Positions 1-7,877 of a stretch of DNA of 24,124 nt are shown here, piece by piece. Position 1 is the first letter of the stretch; each line of letters starts with the position of its first letter. The notes below the pieces were generated by a model that was not told the origin of the DNA, searched no databases, and was given only the letters and a program-made list of their open reading frames with translations. The position numbers were made by a program, and so were the translations under genes. Source of the stretch: Thiomargarita sp. (GTDB lineage Bacteria; Pseudomonadota; Gammaproteobacteria; Beggiatoales; Beggiatoaceae); NCBI GenBank assembly GCA_020721025.1, contig DYNO01000025.1, positions 1 to 24,124 on the forward strand, written 5' to 3'.

Positions 1-44
1 GTTTCATAATAAACCAGAATAAATCATAGTAAAATGAGTGATAG

Positions 45-81
45 TTGTCAACCCCTTTGAGGTAATTAAGAGGGTTGACAA
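45..81. terminator. Perfect 10-bp hairpin downstream of the DUF4914 gene
   Basis: TTGTCAACCC at 45-54 is the exact reverse complement of GGGTTGACAA at 72-81, with a 17-nt loop. The hairpin lies about 90 bp beyond the stop codon of the minus-strand DUF4914 gene. Read on that strand it is followed by an A/T-rich stretch, but not by a clean U-run. It may end or protect that transcript. The arms also contain TTGACA-like hexamers, so an operator is an alternative. Confidence 0.4.
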
Positions 82-138
82 TAGTTACTAACTTCAGTAG
101 GATTTATGGAGAAATATCTGTGTTGATTGAATTAGTTA

Positions 139-159
139 GAAATTAAACGGCGTAACTCC
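139..159. repeat. Possible solo end of the same TIR element
   Basis: AACGGCGTAACTCC at 146-159 matches the right end AACTGCGTAACTCC of the element at 2501-2724 with one mismatch, and weaker similarity extends leftward (GAAATT versus GAGATT). No matching opposite end or 22-bp repeats are seen nearby; the other end could lie off the window or be lost. A chance match is not excluded. Confidence 0.3.
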
Positions 160-171
160 CTGCCATTTAAA

Positions 172-2037
172 TCATACCTGTGACAAATCAATTTTAGCGT
201 AATCATCCGCTGTACCGCCTGCGATGCACACTTCAATGATTTGATTGGCAACGGGATGTAACTTAGCGGTCTGAAATTGTTTGAGTTCTTGTTTGAAGAA
301 ATCCGCCAAAATTTGTGCACCGATGTCATAGGCTTCATTGCCAACTTCCAACTGTTCATTGACTTGCAATAAACCTTTTGGTAAAAAAGTTCCATCGACT
401 TTCAATGACTTCAATGTCCATCCCAACAACGGACAACGGGCTTGTTCCAGATGCTCCGGCTTGAATCGCACGCTACCACGACGGGATAGGTATTCTCTGG
501 CAATCCAACCGGGGGTAAAACCCACTTTGTATGCTCCAATATATTGATTTGGAATCAAGGTGTAATGCGTGCGCGGGGTGCGTGCGATTTGAGTCAGCAG
601 TAAATTGGCTTGCACCACCATTTTCCCTGTTGCAAAGGGCCAATAGGAACCCACGCCTTCGCTTTCTAATCCATCACCACTGATAATACTGGGGTTAGAA
701 TGTCCACGCGGGGCAACCAAGCGCCACAACCATGCTAAGGAGGGAGGAATAATGTGCAGCAAGCCAATGATGCCGTAATTGGGTTTTTCCCGAGTCGTCG
801 GCGGAGTACGCACCCCAAAACTGCGAATGTCAACTTCCACAGGTTCGCTGATAATATGTGGAATAAAACGACGTGGCACAATGACTCGGGGATTTGGACA
901 AGGTTTGCCGGGTGCGTCCATGGTGTGTTCCCAAATTAAACATGTTGCATTCGGTTGTCCGTCTAAATTTAAGAAAACAAGGGGCGCAGGTGGTTGAATG
1001 GTCAATTTTTCGAGGTGTGGCTCGGTACCATATTGTTTTAAATGATCAACCCGTAAAAACCAACCATCTTCTGCATCAACAACCACCAATTTTTTACTGT
1101 CGTTTTGCAAATGGGTGTGGCATAAACCCATGTCATCGGTAACGGGATACAATTCACAGGTGTCTGCCAGTTCAAGATACAAACGTTCGCCAGTGACAAT
1201 ATCCTCACCGATAAGGATGCGTCCGTCTGGCTCCCGATGAATTTCTTGAATCATCTCACTTTTTCCGCCCCCACTCGCACCCTCGTGCATGATGACAAAT
1301 TCATGTTCATACGGCGTGATGATTTTGACCGTTGAGCAGTGCAGTGTAATCCAGCCTTCTTTTTCCCCAATATCCAATAAGATGCTGTAAACGCCTTTTT
1401 TGGCACTGGGTCCGGGATACAGGTTGTAAGAAAATAACTCGTGAACATCTGGCAGGCGATTGTGTACTACCACTTGTTCACCGCTGAAATGCGTGTGACG
1501 AAATGGCGGGGCAACGTAAATAATGGCTTTGGGTTGGATTTTCTCAGAAATTTCATCTGGAGCAACAAAAACTTGCAAATCTGCCAACGCGGCGACAAAA
1601 AAAGCGGCATTCACTGGGGCAATAATTAGGGAAGGATAACCGATTTGGCGATTCCCCGCGATAAACGGCATTACGATTAATTCCCGCTGCGCCGCCAGCC
1701 AGTCGAATGTTTCTTGCCGCAATGGGTTAAATTCCGTGTTGTAGCGCGCCGAGTAACGCGTTTTGTCAGTCTCTTGATTATCTGCAATTACCATACATTC
1801 AGGGTCACGCCGCCGCATGTAAGCATCGGTATAATTGACCGAAATGCCGTTTTTACAACGTGCTATGGTGGCTTCTACGATACTGCCTTGTCCGGGAACG
1901 TGATATGCGACTTCAGCTACCGCACGCTCTTCAGTAAAAATGAGTTTTAAAAGATGTTCTCGACTTTCCGGGACAATCACCGAAACTTTTTCAAGCAATT
2001 GTTGAATATCCGCAGGAAGTTGAAATTTAGACAGCAT
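172..2037 (-). CDS. DUF4914 family protein with a PEPCK/HPr-kinase-like P-loop
   Basis: This 621-residue protein matches my recollection of the DUF4914 family along its whole length, including conserved stretches such as MRRRDPECMVIAD, APPFRHTHFSGEQVVVHN, NLYPGPSAKKGVYS and EGVGSYWPFATGK. Function is not established. A Walker A-like GASGGGKS lies at residues 253-260, followed shortly by ILIGEDIVTGE. This arrangement resembles PEP carboxykinase or HPr kinase P-loops more than ordinary NTPases, so a kinase-like nucleotide-binding role is inferred. No signal peptide or membrane segment is visible, so it should be cytoplasmic. I chose the ATG at 2037 because GGAG lies seven bases upstream; the frame is open for 14 more codons to 2079, but the earlier start candidates lack a comparable site. 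The gene stands alone, divergent from the tnpB relic. A TATACT-like -10 (minus strand, 2088-2093) lies upstream without a good -35. Confidence 0.85.
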   Translation of the reverse strand: MLSKFQLPADIQQLLEKVSVIVPESREHLLKLIFTEERAVAEVAYHVPGQGSIVEATIARCKNGISVNYTDAYMRRRDPECMVIADNQETDKTRYSARYNTEFNPLRQETFDWLAAQRELIVMPFIAGNRQIGYPSLIIAPVNAAFFVAALADLQVFVAPDEISEKIQPKAIIYVAPPFRHTHFSGEQVVVHNRLPDVHELFSYNLYPGPSAKKGVYSILLDIGEKEGWITLHCSTVKIITPYEHEFVIMHEGASGGGKSEMIQEIHREPDGRILIGEDIVTGERLYLELADTCELYPVTDDMGLCHTHLQNDSKKLVVVDAEDGWFLRVDHLKQYGTEPHLEKLTIQPPAPLVFLNLDGQPNATCLIWEHTMDAPGKPCPNPRVIVPRRFIPHIISEPVEVDIRSFGVRTPPTTREKPNYGIIGLLHIIPPSLAWLWRLVAPRGHSNPSIISGDGLESEGVGSYWPFATGKMVVQANLLLTQIARTPRTHYTLIPNQYIGAYKVGFTPGWIAREYLSRRGSVRFKPEHLEQARCPLLGWTLKSLKVDGTFLPKGLLQVNEQLEVGNEAYDIGAQILADFFKQELKQFQTAKLHPVANQIIEVCIAGGTADDYAKIDLSQV

Positions 2038-2500
2038 AATAGTCTCCATTACTTTAGTATTTTGACACGGGTTTAGCAAGCGTGGGAAGTATAGAATCGG
2101 TTTGACATCTTTAAACTAAGCAAAACAGGTCTATAACCAAGAAAGCATTGACAGGTAAAGCATGTCGCATTAGAATCCTCACCACGACTGAAATGTGACG
2201 CAACTGAGGAAGTTAAGCAATGTTATTGGCACATAAAATTGAACTCCAACCCAATGAAGCGCAATATCTGAATAAAGCCTGTGACACGGTAAGACATTGT
2301 TACAATCAACTGCTTGAACATTTTAGCAAGAAAGAAAACCCGTTCTCACTCAAAGCGGCATACAATTTTTATAAAAATACGATTCGTGAACAATTTGAAT
2401 GGTATCAAGAGATTTCGTTTCATGTTTCCGCAAATGCTATTCAAGATTTAAACAGTGGTTTTCAACATTTCTTCCGCCGGGGGAAAAGAAGAAAAAGGTA

Positions 2501-2724
2501 GGGGTTACGCAGTCGAGAGTAAATGGGCATCATGTAGCTATAAATGTAGCATGGTTACAGTCACATCATGGCATGGTCGCGCGATAACATAGGCATGATC
2601 ACGGGACAACGTAGGCATGGTCGCGAGATAACGTAGGCATGATCACGGGACAACGTAGGCATGGTCGCGACTGCTTACTTTCTTTACAAACTCATTGAAC
2701 GTGAGATTTGAACTGCGTAACTCC
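2501..2724. mobile_element. Putative MITE-like element inserted in tnpB
   Basis: The left end GGGGTTACGCAGT (2501-2513) and right end ACTGCGTAACTCC (2712-2724) are inverted repeats of 13 bp with one mismatch. Each is flanked by TA (2499-2500 and 2725-2726), as expected for Tc1/mariner-IS630-type target duplication. The 224-bp interior has no convincing gene and is largely made of 22-bp repeats. It sits between the two recognisable halves of a TnpB protein, which is what makes an insertion likely. The assignment to the IS630/mariner group is inference from TA and TIR only. Confidence 0.65.
2527..2670 (+). repeat. 22-bp tandem repeat array, two alternating unit types
   Basis: Phased 22-bp units start at 2527, 2549, 2571, 2593, 2615 and 2637, with a partial unit at 2659-2670. 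The first two are degenerate. Units 2593 and 2637 are identical (GCATGATCACGGGACAACGTAG). Units 2571 and 2615 are near-identical (GCATGGTCGCG, then AGATAACGTAG in the cleaner copy). The array is therefore also a 44-bp higher-order repeat. GATCAC/GTCGCG variation lies at fixed positions. Confidence 0.85.
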
Positions 2725-2997
2725 TAAGTAGGGTGAAAAGCCCAGTTTCCCGAAATTCAAGAGCAAGGATGTGAAAGAAAGTTTCTCAATCCGAACACCA
2801 CAAGAGTTTGGCGTGTTTGGCAATCGGTTACGCATTGAAAAGTTAAAGAGTTTCCATAAATTTGTCATTTTCCCCCAAATAAAGCAATCGCCCTGTACTC
2901 GCTCGTATGGGGCTTTTTTTAGCGCAACTTCCTTGTCATTTCAATTTGGTAAACTAAAACCATTGCGACTTTCAAACTTGATGAGGAAGAAATAACG

Positions 2998-5184
2998 ATG
3001 ATTTTTACGCGCAGAACCTTTTTAAAAACTTTAGTGGTGGCAGCAGGCGGCGTGATGGTGGGGGGAATGGCGGGTTGCGATGACGATGCTTCAGACCCTT
3101 CTATTACCATAGATACTCGGTTTTTTCCCCAATCCGTCGCCTCCGGTGACCCCAAATCAGACAGCATTATCGTGTGGACTCGGATCAGTGATGCGGCAGT
3201 CAGTGGCAGTTTACCTGTGAGATTACAATTGGCAAATGACGAGAGTTTTAAGCAACTTATTGTAAATACTACCTTCACTGCATCAGCGGATCATGATGGT
3301 TGTGTGCGTATCAAGGTGACTCGTTTAACCCCTCATACCCATTATTTTTATCGCTTTATTTATACCAAAGATTCTCAACAATTCGCCTCACGCACTGCCC
3401 GTTGTAAAACTGCCCCCGCGCCCACTGAGGATGTCGCGGTATCCTTTGGTTTTGTCAGTTGTCAAGATTATATCGGACGCTATTACAACGCCTATTTTAA
3501 ATTACTGGATGAAAATCCCGACTTCTTCGTCCATCTCGGTGATTACATTTACGAAACGACCGGCGATCCGCAATTCCAACAAAGCGCACCACAACGCAGT
3601 ATTCAATTCACTGATGAATCTCACGCAATCGCGGTTGGCACTGGCAATGCCCGCTATTATGCCGCCGCGTCGTTAGACAATTATCGTCAACTGTACCGCA
3701 CTTATCGCAGTGATCCCGTATTGCAACAAGTTCATGAAACCATGCCGATGATTGTGATTTGGGATGATCATGAATTTTCTGATGATTGTTGGGGAGCAAC
3801 GGCGACAACTTACAACGGGCGGCAAAATGAGTGGTCTGAAACTCGGCGGCAAGCGGCTGAACAAGCATGGTTAGAATATATGCCTGTTGATGTGGAAAAT
3901 AGCGAAGGTGAGTTGACAGCTACCATCACGCCGGCGCAACTTTATCCTAACAATCGGATTTATCGAGATTTTCATTTTGGCAAGCATTTACATCTGGTTA
4001 TGACTGACTATCGCAGCTATCGTCCTGATCATCCGATTCCAGAAGATGCTTTTCCTTACACCATCGTGTTAGATCAGGCAACTTTGACGCAATTATTTGC
4101 AATTCAAGGCATTTCATTTGACAATATTCGCAACAATTTCGCGCCCTATCTCAATCTTGATGCTGAGGAATATGCCGTTTATCGCACTATTCTTGTCGGA
4201 GTGATGACACAAGCCTATATGAAAGAAGGACTTACCGCGACTGAAGCGCAACAACGAGCGGTACAAAATGTGCGTGGTAATGTCGATGTTAATTTCATTA
4301 ATCCTGCATTACAAAGTTACAATGCTGCCGTTGCCGAAGCGCAGCGCGTCCCCTTGTTGACAACGGAACAAATTGCTAAGTTAAACCGGGGCTTATCGTA
4401 TTTATTCATGGGCAAACAAAACTTATTCAGTGATGTTGGCTCACGCTACTTGGTGGTAAAATCCACCTACGATTTATTTTCCGGCTATCAATACGCCTTT
4501 GGTTCAGGTGATGTCGGTCAAAATGCCTATGGCAAAACCCAAGAAACTTGGTTAAAAACCACACTACAAAATTCTCCAGCGACCTTCAGAGTGGTTGCCG
4601 ATTCAGTTTCATTTACTTCGCTTTTATTAGATTTATCAGGAAGTTCGCCAAATTTACCTACAGAACTTGCTGTCGCCTTGCAACAGTTACCCGCCAGCTT
4701 ACGCACCACATTTTACCTGAATGTTGATCAGTGGGATGGTTTTGTCAATAAACGCTTGGAGTGGTTGAAGTTTTTAGATACACTTCCTAACACAGTATTA
4801 ATTGCGGGAGATATTCACTCCAACTACGTTAGCAAGCATGGACAACGCACCTTTGAATTTACAGGAACTTCGATTTCTTCCGGAACGTTCAGTAAATTAG
4901 TAAAATCATCTGCACAAAGTTTACAAGTAACGGGGTTAGATGCCCTATTAACTCAGTTGGACACATTACTATTGCTTTCTAATTCGGCTATCAGTTATGC
5001 AAATACAAGCAATTGTGGTGTGGCAATCATGCGAGTTGATGGGCAGGGCGTAAACGTGGTTTATCACGAATTGCCTGAAACGGAAGTGTTTAAATCTTAT
5101 TACAACAATCGTCATGAGCTTAACGCGCATTTCATCCGGCGGGAATTCAACATCAGCAACGGACAGTTGAACAGAATTGCCTAA
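2998..5184 (+). CDS. PhoD-like phosphodiesterase/alkaline phosphatase, Tat-exported
   Basis: 728 residues. The N-terminus has a twin-arginine motif (TRRTFLK, residues 4-10), a hydrophobic stretch and MAGC at 24-27, a non-classical lipobox. It is therefore exported folded by Tat and possibly lipid-anchored; Asp at position +2 could favour inner-membrane retention. A PhoD N-terminal domain (about 40-145) precedes the metallophosphatase core: LGDYIYE with Asp182, WDDHEF at 255-260, and GDIHSNYV with Asp605 and His607. These are the family's metal-binding signatures. Such enzymes hydrolyse phosphodiesters or monoesters outside the cytoplasm for phosphate scavenging; the exact substrate is unknown. 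At 728 residues it is longer than classic PhoD, with extra sequence between roughly 290 and 590. AGGA lies about ten bases before the ATG. No Pho-box was recognised upstream, and it is not in an obvious operon. Confidence 0.88.
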   Translation: MIFTRRTFLKTLVVAAGGVMVGGMAGCDDDASDPSITIDTRFFPQSVASGDPKSDSIIVWTRISDAAVSGSLPVRLQLANDESFKQLIVNTTFTASADHDGCVRIKVTRLTPHTHYFYRFIYTKDSQQFASRTARCKTAPAPTEDVAVSFGFVSCQDYIGRYYNAYFKLLDENPDFFVHLGDYIYETTGDPQFQQSAPQRSIQFTDESHAIAVGTGNARYYAAASLDNYRQLYRTYRSDPVLQQVHETMPMIVIWDDHEFSDDCWGATATTYNGRQNEWSETRRQAAEQAWLEYMPVDVENSEGELTATITPAQLYPNNRIYRDFHFGKHLHLVMTDYRSYRPDHPIPEDAFPYTIVLDQATLTQLFAIQGISFDNIRNNFAPYLNLDAEEYAVYRTILVGVMTQAYMKEGLTATEAQQRAVQNVRGNVDVNFINPALQSYNAAVAEAQRVPLLTTEQIAKLNRGLSYLFMGKQNLFSDVGSRYLVVKSTYDLFSGYQYAFGSGDVGQNAYGKTQETWLKTTLQNSPATFRVVADSVSFTSLLLDLSGSSPNLPTELAVALQQLPASLRTTFYLNVDQWDGFVNKRLEWLKFLDTLPNTVLIAGDIHSNYVSKHGQRTFEFTGTSISSGTFSKLVKSSAQSLQVTGLDALLTQLDTLLLLSNSAISYANTSNCGVAIMRVDGQGVNVVYHELPETEVFKSYYNNRHELNAHFIRREFNISNGQLNRIA

Positions 5185-5233
5185 AACATGTCACTGCTTA
5201 AGTAATATGTTGATTAATAACAAAATTAAACTC

Positions 5234-5257
5234 GTTCTCACGCGCTGATGTGAGAAC
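5234..5257. terminator. Perfect 8-bp hairpin after the phoD-like gene
   Basis: GTTCTCAC (5234-5241) pairs perfectly with GTGAGAAC (5250-5257) around an 8-nt loop, 50 bp after the phoD-like stop. The downstream bases are not a U-run, so intrinsic termination would be weak. A second small palindrome, TTAGAA-T-TTCTAA, follows immediately. The rest of the gap to 5422 shows nothing further that I recognise. Confidence 0.4.
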
Positions 5258-5422
5258 CTGTTCTTAGAATTTCTAAAGCAATGACACACCATGCGACAAT
5301 CCGATTCTAATTTTATTATCAATGCGTTAAATTAAACAATGATGAATTTATATTTTTAAGATTCAACAATACTTGAGTTATGTAATAATATCGCCGCTTT
5401 GTCATGCACGAGACATGAAGAA

Positions 5423-5530
5423 ATGGAATACTTTTTTCATGACGTTATGCAGCCCAAACGAGCTTTTTTACAACGATATCATCTGGAAAAGAACCCAGTC
5501 ATTCAAGGCTGGATATTAAACCAAGAGTAA
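5423..5530 (+). CDS. Possible 35-aa small protein upstream of the GNAT gene
   Basis: ATG at 5423 opens 35 codons, starting MEYFFHDVMQPKRAFLQRY and ending WILNQE. The stop is 14 bp before the next gene's TTG, a spacing that fits translational coupling. The frame stays open for about 20 codons upstream of the ATG. The residue mix is protein-like, but the ribosome site is weak (GAAG close to the ATG) and I recognise no family. It could be a leader peptide, or the decayed end of a longer gene. A second overlapping 34-codon frame exists, which lowers confidence. Confidence 0.28.
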   Translation: MEYFFHDVMQPKRAFLQRYHLEKNPVIQGWILNQE

Positions 5531-5544
5531 AAGGATTATTTTCC

Positions 5545-6525
5545 TTGCCAAACCTTAGTATTTTGGATCATAAGTTGTTACATTTCGATATGTTAGCAAA
5601 AGATCAGATGGAACATTACCTGAGTATGCTCAGTGTTGACATCAGTGATTACACCTTTGCAGCGAATTACATCTGGTTGGCGAATGTCAATGCGTTTTAC
5701 AGTGTTATCAACGACACTTTTTGTCTCTTTGTCCTGACCGATGGCGAATTATCCATGCTGTTGCCACCCTTGGGAGAACGCGAACAGGTCTATGACGCGA
5801 TGTTACGTTGTTTTGAAATCATGAATGAAAACAATAGTTCGCATTATTATTCTCGGATCGATTATGTGCATGAAACCTTGCTCGAAGGGTTTGTCAATTA
5901 CTTGGAAGAAGGGACGCTAATTTATCACACCCTAGAAGACTATCTGATCGAAAAAGGTCTGGTTGATTATGTATATCGTGCTGAAGATTTGATCGAATTG
6001 CGGGGCAATGCCTATCACACCAAGCGCAATGAAATCAACAAGTTCATCAAAGCCTATCCCGACTATCAAATTGCGATTTTAGACAACAAAACCCATGCAG
6101 ATAGAATTACTTTCCTGTTCGACAAATGGGTGAGTGATCGGGTAAAATACATGCCAAAAGGCGAGGTGGCGCGTTTTCTCGAAGGGATTTATCAAGAACA
6201 ACTCGCTATCAAACGGGTTTTAAAGCACTATGGACAACTGAATTTAATTGGTATGGTATTGTTCATCAGTGGTGAATTGAAGGGTTTTACGGTGGGCGAA
6301 CGTGTCAACCATGATACTGCGTCGATTATTATTGAAAAAACGGATTTTGAAGTGTTAGGATGTGCACAGTTTATTTTCAAGGAATTTTGCAAAATCCTCA
6401 AAGATGAATATCATTGTCAATACATCAACGTAGGTGACGATATGGGCTTTGAAAATTTGAAAAAAGTGAAAATGTCCTACCGCCCCGCGAAATTGATCCC
6501 AAAATATACGATTTATCAACGCTAA
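5545..6525 (+). CDS. DUF2156 / phosphatidylglycerol lysyltransferase C-terminal-like (GNAT fold) protein
   Basis: 326 soluble residues resembling the LPG-synthase C-terminal/DUF2156 group. Recognisable features are the N-terminal HYLSMLSVDISDYTFAANYIW region, the middle KRNEINKFIKAYPDY, and the C-terminal YINVGDDMGFENLKKVKMSYRP with NVGDD-x-G and a conserved KxSYRP tail. Multi-domain family members (MprF-type) transfer aminoacyl groups from tRNA to lipids. Stand-alone soluble members like this one lack the membrane flippase part, and their acceptor is not known, so I assign only the fold. The start is TTG at 5545, with AAGGA nine bases upstream. The first ATG (residue 16, position 5590) has no ribosome site, so the rare start looks real. 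A possible small ORF ends 14 bp before it. Confidence 0.75.
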   Translation: MPNLSILDHKLLHFDMLAKDQMEHYLSMLSVDISDYTFAANYIWLANVNAFYSVINDTFCLFVLTDGELSMLLPPLGEREQVYDAMLRCFEIMNENNSSHYYSRIDYVHETLLEGFVNYLEEGTLIYHTLEDYLIEKGLVDYVYRAEDLIELRGNAYHTKRNEINKFIKAYPDYQIAILDNKTHADRITFLFDKWVSDRVKYMPKGEVARFLEGIYQEQLAIKRVLKHYGQLNLIGMVLFISGELKGFTVGERVNHDTASIIIEKTDFEVLGCAQFIFKEFCKILKDEYHCQYINVGDDMGFENLKKVKMSYRPAKLIPKYTIYQR

Positions 6526-6642
6526 CCTTGCTCTCTTTTCCTGCCTCTTTGTTCGTATCGCTGCCGATAAACCGCTTGAAAATAATAGAGTTAATCACCT
6601 CAGAGACCTATTTTTTATTCGCTTATTTCATGGGCGCGTGGA

Positions 6643-6671
6643 TTGACAAAATTTGTTACCTCGCTTGTACT
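6643..6671 (+). promoter_or_regulatory. Candidate sigma70 promoter upstream of cmk
   Basis: A perfect TTGACA (6643-6648) is followed after 17 bp by TGTACT (6666-6671), which matches four of six -10 bases. It lies about 290 bp before the cmk start, so it implies a long leader if it serves that gene. No other gene lies between. Confidence 0.4.
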
Positions 6672-6880
6672 ATTTCGTTGAAATGATTGAACTTATACTG
6701 AGATTATTGTTTTAATCATGAACCAGAATACGTTTTGTTGAGTCGGGATGATTACCATCGCTTTTAGAAAACAAATTTTGGATAAGCAATTGATTAAGCA
6801 AGTGTTAGCGAGTATAATAGTGTCAGATAGTTAGCAAGTTGCATTAGAATTATGTCAATCTTTGAATTTAACTTTGTCAT

Positions 6881-6929
6881 TCTGAAAATCCCGCAACTTC
6901 TGATTCAGATAAAGAAATTTGATTCAGAC
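6881..6929. repeat. Degraded relative of the dispersed TIR element
   Basis: TTCTGATTCAGAT and, 20 bp later, TTGATTCAGAC repeat the terminal motif of the elements at 12048-12168 and 23384-23494. TTCTGAAAATC at 6880-6890 resembles their interior. No intact inverted partner is present, so this looks like a half or decayed copy. Confidence 0.45.
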
Positions 6930-6961
6930 ATCTTTTTGATTTTAAACATGGATTGTCTTCA

Positions 6962-7648
6962 ATGTCTGATATTGCAGTGATAACAATTGATGGTCCCGTG
7001 GGAGTCGGAAAAGGTACGTTGACCTTACGGTTGGCGCGTTTTCTCGGTTGGCACACGTTAGACAGCGGTGCGATTTATCGAGTTTTGGCATTAGCGGCGC
7101 AAAAACATAAGGTTGCTTTGAATGATGAACTGGGTTTGTGCCAGTTAGCTGAGTCGTTGCAAGTGAATTTTCAACCCATGTCAGATTTGAGTAGCACGCA
7201 AGTTTGGTTAGAAAATCAAGATGTTTCACGAGAATTACGCACGGAAACTTGTGGGGCAGCCGCTTCGCAATTGGCAGCATTGACCGCAGTTCGACAAGCA
7301 TTGTTAGCTCGCCAACGCGCTTTTCAACAACCGCCGGGCTTGGTTGCCGATGGGCGCGACATGGGAACGGTGGTTTTTCCGGATGCCCCGCTGAAATTAT
7401 TTTTAACTGCTTCCGTCGCGGCACGAGCTGAGAGACGTTATCAACAGTTGAAACAACAAGAAATTGATGTTAATATCGACAGCCTCATGAGCGAAATAAC
7501 ATTGCGTGATCAACGAGATATGACCCGTGCTGTTGCGCCCTTGATCCCTGCTACGGATGCAAATATTGTGGATACCACCGCGTTGACTATCGACGAAGTG
7601 ATGGCTCAGGTGCTTCATTTGGTTGCACAAAAATTAAGTATGCTATAA
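6962..7648 (+). CDS. cmk: Cytidylate (CMP) kinase
   Basis: 228 residues of the NMP-kinase fold, phosphorylating CMP and dCMP with ATP in pyrimidine nucleotide supply. P-loop GPVGVGKGT is at residues 11-19, with LDSGAIYR of the nucleotide-binding region after it. The conserved DGRDMGTVVFPDA is followed by the lid segment RDQRDMTRAVAPL with its arginines. Length is typical for bacterial Cmk. The ATG at 6962 is preferred because MSDIAVITIDGP matches the usual start and a GGA lies upstream; a TTG three codons earlier (6953) is also possible. It precedes rpsA, the normal neighbour in gammaproteobacteria. Its last codons overlap a strong promoter-like sequence. Confidence 0.95.
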   Translation: MSDIAVITIDGPVGVGKGTLTLRLARFLGWHTLDSGAIYRVLALAAQKHKVALNDELGLCQLAESLQVNFQPMSDLSSTQVWLENQDVSRELRTETCGAAASQLAALTAVRQALLARQRAFQQPPGLVADGRDMGTVVFPDAPLKLFLTASVAARAERRYQQLKQQEIDVNIDSLMSEITLRDQRDMTRAVAPLIPATDANIVDTTALTIDEVMAQVLHLVAQKLSML

Positions 7649-7649
7649 T
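7623..7649 (+). promoter_or_regulatory. Strong extended -10 promoter for rpsA, overlapping the cmk stop
   Basis: TTGCAC (7623-7628), a 15-bp spacer, then TGC-TATAAT (TATAAT at 7644-7649). The perfect -10 and the extended TG make up for the short spacer. The cmk stop codon TAA is inside the -10 hexamer. Start of transcription would be near 7656, giving an rpsA leader of about 260 nt. Confidence 0.6.
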
Positions 7650-7793
7650 TGCCCGTTCGTGACGCATTTTATGCACCCATGTTCTGAATTTGGAAATTTG
7701 AGCTGGTGAAAAAATACTAAATCGGATAAGTTTCAATAGCTTGTTTGATTTAACATGATTTAAACGTTTGAAACACTTTACAAACACTCGGGT

Positions 7794-7830
7794 TCACATC
7801 GTAAAATTCTTTGCGAATGTGATTATTTTT
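7794..7830 (+). terminator. Hairpin with T-rich tail in the rpsA leader (terminator or attenuator)
   Basis: TCACATCG at 7794-7801 pairs with CGAATGTGA ending at 7822 (one bulged A), followed by TTATTTTT. It fits a weak intrinsic terminator between cmk and rpsA. Because it also lies downstream of the predicted rpsA promoter it could act as an attenuator. No competing antiterminator was worked out. Confidence 0.4.
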
Positions 7831-7877
7831 ACTAACTAACCTGCACAGTTTCGTTGCAGTTTTAGCTTGACATAAGG

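Larger units (their letters stand above)
2220..2851 (+). pseudogene. Degenerate IS200/IS605-type tnpB, interrupted and truncated
   Basis: The 5' part (2220-2498) encodes 93 residues with the N-terminal helix-turn-helix region typical of TnpB/OrfB: LQPNEAQYLNKACDTVRHCYN, then a conserved region ending in HFFRR. It stops at TAG 2499. After a 224-bp insertion the same protein resumes at 2732-2851 with GEKPSFPKFKSK and FGVFGNRLRIEKLKS, the usual TnpB continuation after the FFRR stretch. Homology then ends, so the RuvC-like catalytic Asp/Glu/Asp residues and the zinc ribbon are missing. The two parts are in different frames (2220 versus 2732), and simple excision of the insert does not restore an open frame, so the gene was probably also damaged independently. 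GAGGAAG seven bases before the ATG is a good ribosome site. No tnpA partner is visible. Confidence 0.8.
6526..6961 (+). other. 436-bp gap before cmk: AT-rich, a candidate promoter and a degraded dispersed repeat
   Basis: No gene is supported here. The stretch holds a TTGACA-N17-TGTACT promoter candidate at 6643-6671 and a degraded copy of the dispersed TIR element at 6881-6929. The remainder shows no recognisable RNA or protein. Confidence 0.5.

Noticed and set aside
2571..2670. CRISPR array
   Set aside because: Units are contiguous 22-mers with no unique spacers and no cas genes; this is an ordinary tandem repeat.
2886..2930. GCCCT...GGGGC followed by a T-run as a terminator
   Set aside because: The stem is only five pairs with one wobble and a 14-nt loop; too weak to list, although the T-run is real.
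6942..7424. Minus-strand frame of 160 codons
   Set aside because: Antisense to cmk, which has all its conserved motifs.
7587..7787. Minus-strand frame of 66 codons across the cmk-rpsA gap
   Set aside because: It overlaps the end of cmk, a strong plus-strand promoter and leader structure; no homology seen.
7794..7822. CRP-like operator (TGTGA/TCACA)
   Set aside because: The half-sites are in the reverse order and too far apart for CRP; a hairpin is the simpler reading.
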